A stretch of DNA of 64,000 nucleotides from Trichoplax adhaerens (Eukaryota; Placozoa; Uniplacotomia; Trichoplacea; Trichoplacidae): positions 1,013,316 to 1,077,315 of the forward strand of contig NW_002060960.1 in assembly GCF_000150275.1 (NCBI RefSeq), written 5' to 3'. How positions within the stretch are numbered: the first letter of the stretch is position 1; every line of letters starts with the position of its first letter. Below are positions 61,701 through 64,000 of the stretch, piece by piece. A program made the translations under genes and the position numbers. The notes below the pieces were generated by a model, which saw only the letters and a list, made by a program, of their open reading frames with translations, was not told the origin of the DNA and searched no databases.

Positions 61701-64000
61701 ACACGTACGGATCCTGTGATTTCAGAACATAATTTCTTAATCTTTCTAAATCATCTAGTAATAATCTAGGTACGTCAAACAGCTGAGTCCCTGCTTTTTC
61801 ATATCTAGTTTAGAAATTGTGAAAAAAACACGTATAAAATTGGAAGACTAATTCATATTTATACAGTGTATGTCGAATATGCAAATATTCTAATATGTTG
61901 TAAGTAATACGGTCAAAAGTTAAATGGAACACATATAACATATTCTGGACATTCACACATAACACTAACTCGCTAATAGCTGTTGATATTTGTCCCATAG
62001 CCTCCAATTGTTTAGCAAAGTTGTAATGAGTTGTTCTTAGATGGATGCGATCGAACCTTTCAGCCACATCAATTGCCTATTGACAGTGTTCATAAAAGAT
62101 TAAGAATTAATTTTAATCTTAAGCCAACTGTTAACAACAAAGTTTATCGGCAGAATATCATACCTTCTTCCACTGTCCGCTAGCTTGATAGAAGTTATTA
62201 AGTAAATCAAATCTATTGCATTCTTTGTATAACTTTTCAGCTTCATCCTATTACAAAAATATTCGCTGCTTTAGGGATATCAGCAAAATGGGGAAAATAG
62301 CGACCACGGTACTGTAAGACTATACAGATGTAAATTAGTATTTAGTATTTTGTAATTTACCAGTTGGCCTAGCTGAATTGCCAATGTAGCAAGTTGGCAT
62401 TCAATTTCTGGTTCTTTTTTGGCTTCTCGTAGTGCTCGCGAACCTCTTGCATGCCCCATATTACCAAGACATACAGAAGCAACATCCAGTCGACGTGTTT
62501 TTATGCACATACGAGCTAGATTTTCCCAAACAGTCTCGCTAAGAAATACGATTCAAATCAGGATTAAAGTGGCCCATGATTCATTGACTGTACTATGTAG
62601 AAATATAATCAGAAATAAATACCTTTTAATGGCCTTGATCGCTTTGAAAGCTTCATCCATATTTCCAGTTGTTAAGTTAAAACTAAAGTTCATCATGGCT
62701 TTCATAGTGGTTTCATCACTATCTTCAAGACCTATGAAATCTCTCATTACTACTCTTCCGACATAGGGAAAAGTTTTTGCATTGTCTTCACTATCACTTT
62801 TTCTGGATGGGTGGACATCGTCAATTTCAGATAGCTAGATTAGATAATGAAATCATGTAGAATTTGTAATAATAACTTAATAAAGTTGTGATGTTTAGGA
62901 AAAACTTAGCTAGTTTTGCTACCATAACTTCTGTACTTCGCAAAGTTTTACATACCTTCTTTAGAAAGAAATAATAAGGCGACCCAATTCCCAGTAAGCC
63001 TTACACAACAAATAAATACATCAGCTAAAGTTTAACTGTTAAAGGTTATATTAAATCTGATCAGAGCCATTTTTTGTTAGTTATTCAAAAAAATAGCCTC
63101 ATCGCATTTAAAAATTTCTAGATCGTGACAATCACAAAGATATTAAATCCATCTATCGATTCTAACTTAATGCATTATAGTATAGATAGGAATTCATCAA
63201 CTAATTTTAACAGCATAAGTATAGCCCAAGAATTTGACTTTCTGTTATTATTAGAGTAAAATCATAGCATTAAAGTTTACGTATTATTTTTATTTGCCTC
63301 TAATTTAAATATCGATCTATACCATTACAGATAGAAAATCATAATTTTAAATTTTAGTAGCAGTAATACATTTAAATCTATAATAAAGTGCAAGTTCGAA
63401 GTATTAGGGCATTAATTCTTTCAACAAGTAGAATTTTATCTGATGTCTTAAACTGTTCTCTTTAGGAGCTGTAGTTGACTGGGTTACATTATAAACTAAT
63501 ATAGAGCTTACTTTGAAAGCTGGTTTCCACATTTGACGATTCTTGGAGCACAACGCCGTTCTCAGGCGTGCTAAATAAGGTGGCAATCTTAGTTGTCTAG
63601 AAATTGTAACCAATAGTAATAATTTTAGTTCAACCTGTTATTCTGAGCTAAAGCAGTAAATGCATTAAAAAGTAAGTCAAGCAGCTGATGAAATTGTACT
63701 CTAAATAAATCTTAATAATAAAATAAATGAATGTAATGACCGACTTAAAAGTGTACCTTGTTAGAAGTCTTGTTATTATCGCTAGCTTGATCATTTTTAG
63801 ACTTTCGATATAATGACGCATTATGATCATGATTTATATAACTTGGAATTAACTCACAAGCTAATAATTTCACTTCTTTAGAATCCCAATAATGATTGAC
63901 AGGTATACAGCGTTGAATCTCAGGTTCTTTATTGGCATTATTCTTACGATTTTTACTACGATGATCAGTACTTTCCCATTTGCAAAAGTCAAAGCCCTGT
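58702..64000 (-). CDS. IFT140: Intraflagellar transport protein 140 (IFT140), C-terminal ~861 residues
   Basis: Nineteen exons from right to left: 64000(cut)–63757, 63596–63512, 62999–62956, 62834–62623, 62538–62361, 62247–62164, 62076–61970, 61804–61709, 61632–61500, 61375–61304, 61198–61127, 60997–60924, 60764–60710, 60560–60378, 60253–60172, 59978–59647, 59483–59317, 59164–59023, 58926–58702. All phases agree. The product aligns throughout with animal IFT140: [80 protein letters not shown], and an acidic C-terminus. This is the TPR-like helical half; the N-terminal WD40 propellers lie beyond the window edge. IFT140 belongs to the IFT-A complex for retrograde transport and membrane-protein entry in cilia. 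The intron after 61127 uses a GC donor. Confidence 0.95.

Noticed and set aside
62419-62766. 115-codon plus-strand frame near the right end
   Set aside because: Lies opposite two conserved IFT140 exons and crosses their intron; it is antisense.
63404-63613. Minus-strand frame in the IFT140 region reading [15 protein letters not shown]
   Set aside because: The neighbouring frame gives [17 protein letters not shown], which matches IFT140 and joins in phase to the flanking exons, so this frame is off by one.
1-64000. CRISPR array, bacterial operons, tRNA or rRNA genes
   Set aside because: No regularly spaced identical repeats with unique spacers, no ribosome-binding-site-led gene strings, and no cloverleaf or rRNA core sequence seen; the gene structure is eukaryotic.

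Overview
The window is nuclear DNA of an early-branching animal. Genes are split into many short exons with small GT–AG introns, intergenic DNA is AT-rich, and a short (CCCTAA)n tract matches the TTAGGG metazoan telomere repeat. It encodes the ciliary protein IFT140 and mosaic receptors built from SRCR, EGF, Ig, MAM and LRR modules. A placozoan (Trichoplax/Hoilungia type) is my best guess; that is an inference, not a database result. A 50-N assembly gap lies at 23062–23111.

Layout: (1) 522–1215 (+) is the 3' end of a MAM/transmembrane receptor whose tail carries a PPxY motif. (2) 5882–10940 (+) is a related receptor with LRR-cap, SRCR and MAM modules, a membrane span and a PPxY tail. An interstitial telomeric tract sits in one of its introns. 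(3) 15590–16431 (+) is a two-exon secreted protein with a fibrinogen-like domain. (4) 16.4–24 kb holds decayed material: two tandem 73-nt pseudo-exons of EGF type and a decayed membrane-span exon, apparently relics of a paralogue of the large receptor downstream. (5) 24068–26644 and 50677–53604 (+) are two intron-containing piggyBac-type transposase genes with matching intron positions and exon sizes. (6) Between them, 27133 (or 26944) to 46367 (+) is one very large receptor gene. I could assemble it exon by exon: 47 exons, about 2,718 residues, with 23 EGF units (one truncated), 11 SRCR domains, 4 Ig domains, one C-terminal membrane span and a short tail. Reading phase is consistent across every junction. 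(7) 48021–48359 (+) is a CARD-like reading frame broken by two TAG codons. (8) 54288–55240 is a ~59-bp minisatellite. (9) 58702–64000 (–) is the C-terminal part of IFT140 in 19 exons, running off the right edge.

The receptors share one construction principle: extracellular modules on exons that mostly begin and end in phase 1, which allows duplication and shuffling without frame loss. Two of them end in PPxY tails, suggesting shared control by WW-domain (NEDD4-like) ubiquitin ligases. The large receptor has a different, PPxY-free tail. A role in cell recognition or innate immunity is plausible from the modules but is not shown by the sequence. IFT140 is an unrelated housekeeping cilium gene on the opposite strand.
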